Below the pieces are notes generated by a model. It had not been told where the DNA came from. It did no database searches and saw only the letters and a program-made list of their open reading frames with translations. A DNA stretch of 10,000 nt from the NCBI GenBank assembly GCA_963170055.1, contig CAUJGJ010000371.1:4133511-4143510 (forward strand), given 5' to 3'. Source of the stretch: Halisarca cf. caerulea (Eukaryota > Porifera > Demospongiae > Chondrillida > Halisarcidae). Below, piece by piece: positions 1 through 7,627 of the stretch; the first letter of the stretch is position 1; each line of letters starts with the position of its first letter. A program made the position numbers and the translations under genes.

Positions 1-30
1 CACCTCATGAGTTGTTGTGGAAGAAGGATC
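1..30 (-). CDS. possible partial downstream exon running off the window edge
   Basis: The minus strand has a good 3' splice site: a pyrimidine-rich run (CTTTCTGTTCTTCCTTTACG) followed by TACACAG|GATCC. Read in phase 0 the remaining 30 nt encode DPSSTTTHEV with no stop, and they continue out of the window. The phase agrees with candidate exon 471-539 and with the end of exon B. The call rests on the acceptor quality and phase agreement; 10 codons are too few to identify a protein. Confidence 0.3.
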
Positions 31-316
31 CTGTGTACGTAAAGGAAGAACAGAAAGGAACATGGTAGAGTCTCTGTAATCCTGGAGGGCCATTATACAA
101 AAGAGGCTACTATCATTTAATAGCAGGAATGTTTACAGTATATATATATAAATAGACTCAGAGTAGTAACTGGTAAACAGTTTCCACAGTATTTGCGAGT
201 TAAAGCAAAGTTGTGAATTCATCAATTCCATGTTTGTATCTTCTACATAGACCACCCCTCCCCCGAGAGAAGTCTGATAGTAGCACTACACACTATTATA
301 AGAGACAGTCAAATGT

Positions 317-539
<223 letters not shown>

Positions 540-654
540 CTGCAGATTATCAAATACACACACAGACAAGCACACATCACATACCATAGAAATACAGTAC
601 CAGCACACAATGTACAATATAAGCATACAAACGAGAACGCATGTGCATGCATAA

Positions 655-814
655 CCAGTGGAACCCACTGAACACGAAACTCAAGCGACTGATGAAAAGT
701 GTTGGTGCTATCAGAACAAATAGGAATACTAGGGGCATTGCAGGGGTCATTTTCTACTTTCATGTTACCCAAAATTTCACATTAAGCGAGTTTGTGTTAA
801 GTGGGTCCCACTGG
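655..814. mobile_element. pogo/Tigger-like miniature inverted-repeat element, about 160 bp
   Basis: The left end CCAGTGGAACCCACTGAACAC matches the reverse complement of the right end, CCAGTGGGACCCACTTAACAC, with few differences, and similarity continues into an AAACTC block. Ends of the form CAGTGGRACCCACT resemble pogo/Tigger-type Tc1-mariner elements. No clean TA target duplication is visible at the edges, so the boundaries may be eroded. There is no room for a transposase; if mobile, it was moved in trans. Confidence 0.6.
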
Positions 815-1500
815 ATGTACGTATGTACGTACATATGTGTGTGTATGTATGTACATATTGCACAAATGTACCACAATTGGATGACATGTGTACATATGTA
901 TGTACGTACGGTACATACGTACATGCACACATACATGTACGTACATTCACACATTATAGAATAAAATTAGATGAATGCTTACAAGCACATACGTATGTAC
1001 GTATATTCCTAGATGTACATTTATTACATTTACCACAGTTATTAAGATATTTTGAACATGTGATACATGCACATACGCACTGTACATACGTACGCACAGA
1101 CACATGTATACTTAGGTACGTATGTACATACGTATGCACACACAAGCACGTATGCACACATACGTACATGCATGCAACACATACCCAGCCACCAATCCAC
1201 ACACACATACACACACATACACACATACGCACACACACACACACATACACACACGCACACACACACACACACACATGTACACTCACACATATTATGTATA
1301 TGTACGTACGTATGTATATACACACAAAAAGAAATAGAGCATGCTAGAGAGGGGGTAATTTACAGTCCAGGATTAGAAAATCTTCAACCACAGGTACGTA
1401 GTATAGTATGCATATACACATACGTACATATGTACATACATGTACGTATGTACAAATATATGTACGTATGTACATCATGTATGTACTGTATGTAGCGCCA
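815..1500. repeat. TACGTA/TACATA simple-sequence tract with an embedded (CA)n segment
   Basis: The stretch is dominated by palindromic tetranucleotide runs (GTAC, TACGTA, CATATG). A CA/CATA-rich segment of about 80 bp lies at about 1196-1280. Every frame that stays open here encodes Tyr/Val/Cys/Thr/His repeats and is not a credible gene. A short unique island at about 1322-1393 interrupts it and ends in a plus-strand CAG|GTACGT. Confidence 0.9.
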
Positions 1501-1577
1501 GACTATAGTGGTACTGCATAAACAGTGAGAGAGTATAGCCATAGACACACAAATACATACTGTACAACTCAACTCAC

Positions 1578-1921
1578 TGTAACAATAGATGCAGCAATGC
1601 TATCTTCAACTGATACTTCCTTCCCAGTCTGTGCATTAGTTTTCGCTGTTAATAACTTCTGCTGTTCTGCCATTTGTGCTCTTATTTTCTCTTTCTCCTT
1701 ACGCTTGGACTCCTCCTCCTCTGCTACCTGACATTTATAACAGGGTTTTCCCCCTGTTACCTTTATAAGCTTGAAGTGGCCTCCCTTACAGCCAAGCACT
1801 CTCCCAACTTTGTGCTTGTACTCGCAGCACACACTCAACCGTGTGTCAATCATCCCTTCTGTGTACATTGAGAGACCAAAGGGACAGTCCCTATGTCTTC
1901 TTGACATGAACAGGATAATAC
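1578..1921 (-). CDS. DUF4590 domain exon B of an ERICH3-like protein (C-terminal half plus charged helix)
   Basis: The acceptor is TTTCTGATGCAG|GT. The exon completes the split Gly (residue 51, counted from exon A) and adds 114 codons. Recognisable DUF4590 blocks are SRRHRDCPFGLS (57-68), RLSVCCEYKHKVG (78-90), LGCKGGHF (93-100) and PCYKC (110-114). These match, block for block and in order, ERICH3 as remembered (SKRHHGFPF, CCEYKHRKG, PCYKC). Residues about 117-144 form a Glu/Lys-rich, probably helical segment (EEEESKRKEKEKIRAQMAEQ), in keeping with the charged region that follows this domain in the family. The chosen donor is ACA|GTGAGT (GT at 1577-1576), which ends in phase 0. Reading through instead meets TGA at 1569-1571 three codons later. 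An alternative donor, TGTCAG|GTAGCA (exon end at 1728), would also be phase 0 but would drop the charged tail. No disruption is seen. Confidence 0.86.
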
Positions 1922-2110
1922 CTGCATCAGAAATATACAAGAACAGATAACTGCAATATTTCTGAAGACAAAATTGCATATATGTACATATACGTACATA
2001 CATTATCTACACTTGTATCCTGGTGTGGGGGCGAATTATGGGTGGATCAAAGGAAAAAGTGTGCTGACATTTGTGATGTAGCACAGGTCACTGATATACG
2101 CACACTTCCT

Positions 2111-2135
2111 AATTGATGTCAATTGATGTCAATTG
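2111..2135. repeat. short direct tandem repeat AATTGATGTC x2.5
   Basis: Two perfect 10-bp copies (2111-2120, 2121-2130) are followed by a five-base partial copy. No function is evident. The surrounding 2003-2218 region holds no supported gene. Confidence 0.8.
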
Positions 2136-2218
2136 GTAGGGTGAGTGGCTAAAACTGATCAACTCTAGATGAGGCTGTACACACCAACAGTCAACAGTGA
2201 ATGGTTGCCAGGATACAA

Positions 2219-2341
2219 ATTAGTTATATCCTGTCCAGGTGTGCTACAGCAGAAAATACAGTGCTGATGACCTCAGGCTTCACCCTCGGTCAGTCAGCAC
2301 TGTATTTCTGCTGTAGCACACCTGGACAGGATATAACTAAT
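2219..2341. mobile_element. near-perfect fold-back (hairpin) element
   Basis: The left arm 2219-2267 is the reverse complement of 2294-2341 with a single-base indel (GCAGAAAATAC against GTATTTCTGC). Shared arm ends include ATTAGTTATATCCTGTCCAG. The roughly 26-nt centre continues the stem through TGACC/GGTCA, leaving a small loop (TCAGGCTTCACCCTC). This is a typical fold-back/MITE structure. No target duplication is obvious. If transcribed, either strand would form a hairpin of about 50 bp, so a small-RNA precursor is an alternative reading. Confidence 0.85.
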
Positions 2342-2403
2342 ACATAGTACACGGTAGTACTATACAAGTCAAAGTACTGTAACGGTTTGGTCCAAATGAC
2401 ATA

Positions 2404-2438
2404 CAGGGGAACCTCTGAATAAGGGACACTATGGGACC
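2404..2438. repeat. extra left terminus of the 2445-2641 element
   Basis: This segment begins CAGGGGAACCTCTGAATAAG and repeats the first 35 bp or so of the element that starts at 2445, in the same orientation and preceded by TA. It looks like a truncated copy or a tandem duplication of the terminal repeat. Confidence 0.8.
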
Positions 2439-2444
2439 TACATA

Positions 2445-2641
2445 CAGTGGAACCTCTGAATAAGGGACACTTTGGGACAGCTCCATTTTTCCTTTGCAAG
2501 GAGGTTGTCCTCTTTGGGAGGTTTAAAATGTATAAGAACTACATAAGGGGTGTATTTTGGGACTTCAAGTTGTGTCCTTTGCAGAAAAATTTATTATTCT
2601 GTGTCCTTATGTGGGAAAGTCCACTATTGGAGGTTCCACTG
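2445..2641. mobile_element. TA-flanked miniature element with CAGTGGAACCTC ends (Tc1-mariner/pogo type)
   Basis: The left end CAGTGGAACCTCTGAATAAG and the inverted right end CAGTGGAACCTCCAATAGTG share 13 terminal bases, CAGTGGAACCTC plus the next base being near-matched. Both sides are bounded by TA (2443-2444 and 2642-2643), the target duplication of Tc1-mariner/pogo transposons. At 197 bp it has no coding capacity for a transposase and is best called a MITE. Confidence 0.8.
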
Positions 2642-2695
2642 TATCCCTAAAACTAGTCTGAAACAACAATAGCTTTGCTAATTCTGAGATTACAA

Positions 2696-2880
2696 ACATA
2701 TCCATATGTACACACATACTGTACGTACATACATATGTACATACATACATACGTACAAACGTATGTACAGATATACATACGTACATACGTACATACGTAC
2801 ATACGTACATATACACATACATACACATGCATGTACGTATGTATAAAACAAAATAATATGTACATACGTACATACATACT
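2696..2880. repeat. TACATA/TACGTA simple-sequence tract
   Basis: Runs of TACATACGTACATACG with CATATG and ATGTAC palindromes fill the stretch. Both strands stay open in several frames only because the repeat lacks stop codons. The unique stretch 2881-2990 after it holds no supported gene. Confidence 0.9.
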
Positions 2881-2989
2881 AGTCTAGGCACAATACATGG
2901 GTGTAACATTTGGATTGGTAGGTTCATACACAAAAGTCTACCACGGGTTCACCATGACATACAATACATAATGTATCAGGCTTATTATC

Positions 2990-2991
<2 letters not shown>

Positions 2992-3067
<76 letters not shown>

Positions 3068-3090
3068 TGTGCGTGCCTGTGTGTGTGTGT

Positions 3091-3142
<52 letters not shown>

Positions 3143-3158
3143 GTGTGTGTGTGTGTGT

Positions 3159-3191
<33 letters not shown>

Positions 3192-3252
3192 CTTGTGTGT
3201 GTTTGTGTTTGTGTGTGTGTATCTGTGTGTGTGTGTGTGTTTGTGTGTGTGC

Positions 3253-3304
<52 letters not shown>

Positions 3305-3348
3305 ACATGTGTGTGTGTGTGTATGTGTGTGCACATGTGTGTGTATGG
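2992..3348. repeat. (TG)n microsatellite, about 355 bp, interrupted
   Basis: TG dinucleotides make up most of the tract. Point interruptions include TGTGGTGTGCGTGCC near 3065, and GTGCACATGTGTG occurs three times (about 3250, 3302 and 3330). It is oriented opposite to the other long arrays, so in the ERICH3-like pre-mRNA it reads (CA)n while the arrays at 5391-5760 and 8437-8520 read (UG)n. Confidence 0.98.
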
Positions 3349-3459
3349 TACATGAAAGTTGTACATAAAGTACAGCATGAAAAAGAGAGCTTCTCTCACA
3401 ATGGCAGTACATACCACGTATGTAGGTGCTCATTTTTTGTGGGGCATGTACGTATGTAT

Positions 3460-3640
3460 GTATTTCGCGAATCAAGAACCTGGCTGTAATTTGCGATTTC
3501 ATTTTTGCGAAATGGACCAGTCATTACGCTATGGTAAACAAACGGACTATGTATCTATCCAAATATTCGTGATTGAATTTTCGCACATGCAGGCTCATTC
3601 GTGAAATTCACGGAAATAAATTTCCATCGAAAATTAGCAC
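3460..3640. repeat. region rich in TTCGCGAA-like motifs, possible eroded repeat
   Basis: Variants of one motif recur in both orientations: TTTCGCGAAT, TTTGCGATTT, TTTTGCGAAA, TTCGTGATT, TTTTCGCAC and TTCGTGAAATTCACG. Clusters like this occur in the subterminal parts of some DNA transposons. I cannot define the ends, so this is only a suggested repeat. No gene is supported. Confidence 0.35.
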
Positions 3641-3679
3641 TTCTACAGCATGTATGCTGCATGTACATATGTGTACTGT

Positions 3680-3925
3680 GTACACGTGTAGAAGATAATT
3701 CTAACGTTAAGGCCGTCCACAAGTACCACTCAACTATCGTAGACTACACACATAATCTAGTCAACTGGTCCTTCTTCAGAAAGGCAGCCATCCATCCATA
3801 CATACATACACTACTAAAGCAAACAGTACTGGTCATACATGTGCACTGCACCAAGAGCAGCAAAGATCACAGTGCAATTCACAGGATATCAAACATCATC
3901 CTCCAAAAACACTTGGACCAAGGGT
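3680..3925 (+). other. exon-like open block ending in a consensus donor; identity unknown
   Basis: The plus strand stays open through this block. It begins near an acceptor-like TACACGTGTAG (3690) and ends at CCAAGG|GTAAGT, which matches the 5' splice-site consensus. The frame that is open encodes, among others, the segment HNLVNWSFFRKAAIHPYIH and stops at TAA immediately after the putative donor. I do not recognise the peptide. Part of the block (about 3780-3890) is similar to 4335-4430, where the same frame has stops, so a diverged interspersed repeat is at least as likely as an exon. A nested or antisense non-coding transcript is a third option. Confidence 0.2.
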
Positions 3926-4024
3926 AAGTTGTAAAACTGGCACAGGGATAGACAGGCTAGGGCAAGATGGGCATAGGGCTAGACAAGCATACGTAGGGTT
4001 AGACATACATGTATGTACAATATA

Positions 4025-4200
4025 CAGTAGAATCTCATTAGTAAGAACACTGTTAGTGAGTACTACTTGGTTAGGAAGTACAAGGATATGATACCCCAGC
4101 TTATAACCCATAATACTAATCTATATGGTTAGCAAGTACTACTGATAGTGAGTAGCAATTTGGAGGGTCCCCAGGTGTACTCACTAACGAGGTTTGACTG
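4025..4200. mobile_element. TA-flanked MITE, copy 1 of a two-copy family
   Basis: The left end CAGTAGAATCTCATTAGTAAG pairs with the inverted right end CAGTCAAACCTCGTTAGTGAG. TA duplications sit at 4023-4024 and 4201-4202. The interior is nearly identical to 7628-7796, including GGTTAGGAAGTACAAGGATA and TTGGAGGGTCCCCAGGTGTA. This copy is 176 bp. It has seven bases (around ACCCATA, near 4106-4113) that copy 2 lacks. The type is pogo/Tc1-mariner, inferred from the TIR form and TA target; there is no coding capacity. Confidence 0.88.
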
Positions 4201-4334
4201 TATGTATGAAGTTAGATGGGTATAAGGTTAAACGGAATTTAGTTGGACCTGTGCAAATTCCTACATCCCACAGCATACGTACAGTATGTACATAACATAT
4301 CCAAAATAGGAGAGTGTGTGAAAGAGCCTTGAAA

Positions 4335-4430
4335 AGTAACCATCCATACAGACATTGCCTAACCATAAAGTACAAGTCACTCATGTGTACAGCATCAACG
4401 GCAGTGAACATCACAACACAATCTAGAAGA
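4335..4430. repeat. diverged repeat related to 3780-3890
   Basis: CCATCCATAC is shared, followed by CATGTGTACAGCATCAACGGCAG against CATGTGCACTGCACCAAGAGCAG, and then ATCACAACACAAT against ATCACAGTGCAAT. The order and spacing agree, so common descent is likely. The source element or gene is unknown. The surrounding 4203-4594 holds no supported coding exon. Confidence 0.5.
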
Positions 4431-4594
4431 GTATGAAACAGCCTTAATTTGGTCAGAAATTCACACCAAATCCAGTTGCACACTCACAACTGGGAAACAC
4501 ACCAACTGAATGTACAAAGTTGTTCTCATTTTATACAGGATTCGCAGCAAGTATGCTGTTGGCAACACAGCACATACATACGTATGCACGTATA

Positions 4595-4869
4595 TCGTGG
4601 AACTTGCTAGGTACGTGTACCTTGAAGGGGGCACAAATTTACACAACACACTTACTGTCAGAGGTACTTATTATCAGGGTTGGTTTTTGTACATGAGGTA
4701 TACACAGGGACAGAATGAGGAGTACTTACTATCCAGGAGTATGTACTAAACCAGGTACTTACTATCAGGGTTGGTTTATGTACATGAGGTATACACAGGG
4801 ACAGAATGAGGAGTACTTGCTATCCAGGAGTATGTACTAAACCAGGTACTCACTAAGCAAGTCCCACTG
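4595..4869. mobile_element. possible TA-flanked miniature element with an internal duplication
   Basis: The right end, read inverted, is CAGTGGGACTTGCTTAGTGAG, and the left end is TCGTGGAACTTGCTAGGTACG. Both lie next to TA (4593-4594 and 4870-4871). The inverted ends agree over GTGGRACTTGCT. The ends resemble those of 4025-4200 and 2445-2641, so it probably belongs to the same broad group. Much of the interior is a 91-bp direct duplication, annotated separately. Confidence 0.55.
4663..4862. repeat. 91-bp direct tandem duplication plus partial third copy
   Basis: Unit 1 (4663-4753) and unit 2 (4754-4844) both begin with GGTACTTA or GGTACTTACTATCAGGG and end in ATGTACTAAACCA; they differ at only a few bases. 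A third copy starts at 4845 (GGTACTCACTAAG) and soon merges into the element terminus. The near identity suggests a fairly recent duplication. Confidence 0.9.
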
Positions 4870-5390
4870 TAATAGATAAATACGTAAAACATTAATAGGT
4901 TCAGCATCAGGGACGGAATATTCATGTACTTCACCCCTAAAATCATCCTGCTGTGGTTGGGAGATATTTTCAGTTTGCATTGAAAGGAAGCACTATGTAA
5001 ACACAGGCAGCCTCTTCCAGCCAATCAGGTGATTGCCAGATATTATACACAATAATAATGGCCCCACACCAACAACATTGTGTATTGAAAGCTGTACAAA
5101 ATACCTATATACATACATATGTAGGTATGTATGTGTATACCTTATATACTGTATTGAAGCAGACAACACAAGTGTAGAGGGTTAAATGGTTAGTAATTGA
5201 AACACAATTGACTGTCCTGCTGCTGATAAGTGCAAATGGGTTGATAAATATTGGTATTCCATTTTACCACAGCCCCAAGTGCATAAAGTATTGGATGGTC
5301 TGAGACACAAACTACCTCAAGTAGTATATACGTATCTGTGACCGTATTGAACTCTACCTGCCTAGCATATATATGTAGATGAGTGCGTGA
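4870..5390. other. stretch without a supported gene
   Basis: Mostly unique-looking AT-rich sequence. It includes a small inverted repeat ACACAAT...ATTGTGT (about 5048-5085) and a TACATA palindrome cluster at about 5103-5145. A minus-strand frame stays open over about 5190-5340, but it has no recognisable motif and is not needed to complete the DUF4590 domain. Confidence 0.6.
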
Positions 5391-5440
5391 ACACACACAC
5401 GCATGCATGCACACACGGACACACACATACGTATGTATGT

Positions 5441-5527
<87 letters not shown>

Positions 5528-5539
5528 CACACACATGCC

Positions 5540-5577
<38 letters not shown>

Positions 5578-5617
5578 CACATACACGTACACACATGCAC
5601 GCACACACACAAACACG

Positions 5618-5655
<38 letters not shown>

Positions 5656-5691
5656 CACATACACGTACACACATGCACGCACACACACAAA

Positions 5692-5760
<69 letters not shown>
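5391..5760. repeat. (CA)n array with 78-bp higher-order repeat
   Basis: CA dinucleotides dominate. A composite block containing GCACACACACATACACGTAC followed by ACACATGCACGCAC occurs at 5571 and again 78 bp later at 5649, with a more diverged copy (ATGCCCGC) near 5527. The array therefore expanded partly by duplication of a larger unit, not only by dinucleotide slippage. On the gene strand it reads (TG)n. Confidence 0.97.
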
Positions 5761-5762
<2 letters not shown>

Positions 5763-6195
5763 CTGTACATACAACTCACCTACATGCGTATTGTACTTAC
5801 ATACGTACATCTCAATGACACAGTATGCTCAGTAGGAAACTGTAGACTGTCACTAATATGGCATACATACGTACATGTATACTGTACGTATGTACTAAGT
5901 GAAAGACCATAACAGAAATGGAGTTGCCTTTCAAAATTCATACATACGTACTTCAGTTTCCATTCACAACACAAGTACTCTTTCCTCAACAACTCACAAG
6001 CTCACAATACGGACAGTACATTCGTCCGAGGGTGCTATAGAACGTGCATGCATTACAGACAATAATACTGAAACCACACACAAAATAAACAAGGCAAACG
6101 GTAACCTCAAACACCAATGGGAATGAAAACACGTGATTGTAGGATACAACAAGTGAATGGTGACAGATTGGGAGCAGTCGCTAAACAACTAGGAT
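5761..6195. other. stretch without a supported gene
   Basis: Short TACGTA runs lie at about 5796-5807 and 5863-5892. The rest appears unique and non-coding. Open frames are short and lack recognisable motifs. I see no element ends here. Confidence 0.6.
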
Positions 6196-6643
6196 ACAGA
6201 AAGTGGACGCAGTGGACGCCAACATAAGCACAGGAAGTGTAAACAGTGGATGCCAACAAAGCACAGGAAGTGTAAACAGTGGATGCCAACATAAACACAG
6301 GAAGAGTACACAGTAGACACCAACATAAGCACAGGAAGTGTAAACAGTGGACACCAACATAAGCACAGGAAGTGTAAACAGTTGATGCCAACATAAGCAC
6401 AGGAAGTGTAAACAGTGGACATCAACATGAGCACAGGAAGTGTTCATACATTATACATACATACCTACGTACGCATGTACCAAAAGATACATAAGCACAG
6501 GAAGTGTTTGTACACATACGTACGTACATACGTATGTATACCAACATACGTACATACGTACGTACATACGTATGTGTACGTATGTAAGCACAGAAAGTGT
6601 TCATACGCATGTACATATAGCAAAACATAAGCACAGGAAGTGT
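6196..6643. repeat. 34-bp minisatellite with a conserved ACAGGAAGTGT core
   Basis: The core ACAGGAAGTGT or a close variant starts at 6196 (variant), 6230, 6263, 6297 (variant), 6331, 6365, 6399, 6433, 6497, 6590 (variant) and 6633. From 6230 to 6433 the spacing is 33 or 34 bp and the rest of the unit (AAACAGTGGAYRCCAACATAAGC) is also shared. After 6443 TACGTA-type sequence separates the cores, leaving spacings of 64, 93 and 43 bp. The period is not a multiple of three, so the repeated peptide seen on the minus strand is a by-product. The core matches the general ETS-factor motif ACAGGAAGTG; function is not shown. Confidence 0.93.
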
Positions 6644-6702
6644 ATACAGTAAGACCATCAGCTCAACTCAGTAGTACATACGCACATACATACAACGTAC
6701 AA

Positions 6703-6710
6703 GTCTGTAT
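6703..6710. repeat. left 8-bp target-site duplication GTCTGTAT
   Basis: Identical to 7285-7292 on the other side of the element 6711-7284. Eight-base duplications are the hallmark of hAT insertion. Confidence 0.88.
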
Positions 6711-7284
6711 TCGTGTTGCCACGATACTGCTAAAAGTGTATCACGATAATATTTTGTTATCTAGACATGTATCACGATACGTACATCATGATATCAGCAT
6801 ATTGCGAAGTAGGTAGAGTCAGAGTTATCAGAAAGAAACATTGGCTGATCAGATACCTATCTCTAGTAGGTACAGATACCTATCTTTAGTATATCTATAT
6901 TGTCTAGTATATCTGTATTGTTCAAGTGCAAATCACATTTCTCAATACTCCAAGAGACCTTCCAATGCATGACATCTTCTCTTCTGGCGTTCAACTGGCA
7001 ATGGTGACACTAGTTTAGGCTAAACTTTCTGTGCCTTGCTGCTATGCCCAAACAACTCATTTTAATTATATATTGATTGATTGATTGACTGTGGGTGTGA
7101 GGTGTAGGGACTATGAAAGTACAATGCTGTGCTAAAGGTCAAAGCACCAACCAGCATTGCAGCCTCCTCAGGACAGCCTACCAGAGATGGGTACCTGTAT
7201 CATGACATGAAGTGTATCAGTGTATCGTATCGTTTGTAGAAATATCGCGATACACGATATATCGTGAGTATCATGACAACCCTA
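6711..7284. mobile_element. non-autonomous hAT-like element, 574 bp
   Basis: The element is bounded by perfect 8-bp duplications GTCTGTAT. The left end TCGTGTTGCCACGATACT pairs with the inverted right end TAGGGTTGTCATGATACT, close to the YAGGGNTG-type termini of hAT transposons. Subterminal motifs such as TCACGATA, TCATGATA and ATCGCGATA recur near both ends, as expected for transposase-binding repeats. The middle holds a short (TTGA)n run at about 7071-7087. No transposase frame is present, so it would depend on an autonomous relative. Confidence 0.87.
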
Positions 7285-7292
7285 GTCTGTAT
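7285..7292. repeat. right 8-bp target-site duplication GTCTGTAT
   Basis: Perfect copy of 6703-6710. The exact identity suggests an insertion young enough for the duplication to remain intact. Confidence 0.88.
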
Positions 7293-7327
7293 ATAAATAC
7301 ATTGGCTCGTACTACAGGCATAACTCT

Positions 7328-7432
7328 GTATATACATACATACATATGTACAGTATGTACGTACGTATGTACAGTATGTACACACAGTATCTGTACGTAC
7401 GTACGTACATATGTACTGTGTTGATGTACAGT
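7328..7432. repeat. TACATA/GTAC simple-sequence tract
   Basis: Contains repeated ATGTACAGTATGTAC and CGTACGTACGTACATATG palindromic runs. The stretch 7433-7625 after it holds no supported gene. Confidence 0.9.
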
Positions 7433-7627
7433 AAGTATTAGTAATTGTGGGAGAATATGTGAATCGCACAGGATTGCGTGCAAGTCTAGCCAGCCACAGT
7501 GGTGAACCACACCCACGACCATAAAGAATGACTGATAGTTTATGTCCCACATCTACCAGGCCTCCAGTGAGCAGAACACATGCGTACATACATTCATACA
7601 TATGAAGTGAAAGTCTTTTACTAAGTA

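Noticed and set aside
138..155. TATATATATATAAATA as a TATA-box promoter
   Set aside because: AT runs of this kind are expected in AT-rich introns, and no first exon or initiator is seen on either side.
641..772. Minus-strand frame with MKVENDPCNAPSIPICSD, which looks like protein
   Set aside because: It lies inside an inverted-repeat element (655-814), has no donor or acceptor consistent with the gene, and no recognised motif.
1569..1578. In-frame TGA shortly after exon B taken as the true protein end
   Set aside because: Possible, but a consensus donor GTGAGT lies three codons before it, and family members continue well past this domain, so an intron is preferred. Not excluded without transcripts.
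5015..5032. CCAATCA as a CCAAT box
   Set aside because: A seven-base match without neighbouring promoter features is not evidence.
5190..5340. Minus-strand frame with SDHPILYALGAVVKWNTNIY as a possible extra exon
   Set aside because: Exons A and B already join in phase into a continuous conserved domain. The only exon I could draw here (acceptor TCTCAG, donor GTG|GTAAAA) would be 32 nt and would break the reading frame.
6230..6443. Regularly spaced repeats resembling a CRISPR array
   Set aside because: The entire 34-bp unit is repeated without unique spacers, and the surroundings are clearly animal genomic DNA.
6107..6447. Minus-strand frames with a repeated LPVLMLASTVYTSCAYVG-type peptide
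   Set aside because: They are translations of the 34-bp minisatellite. The period is not divisible by three and all three frames are similarly open, which is the mark of a repeat and not a repeat protein.
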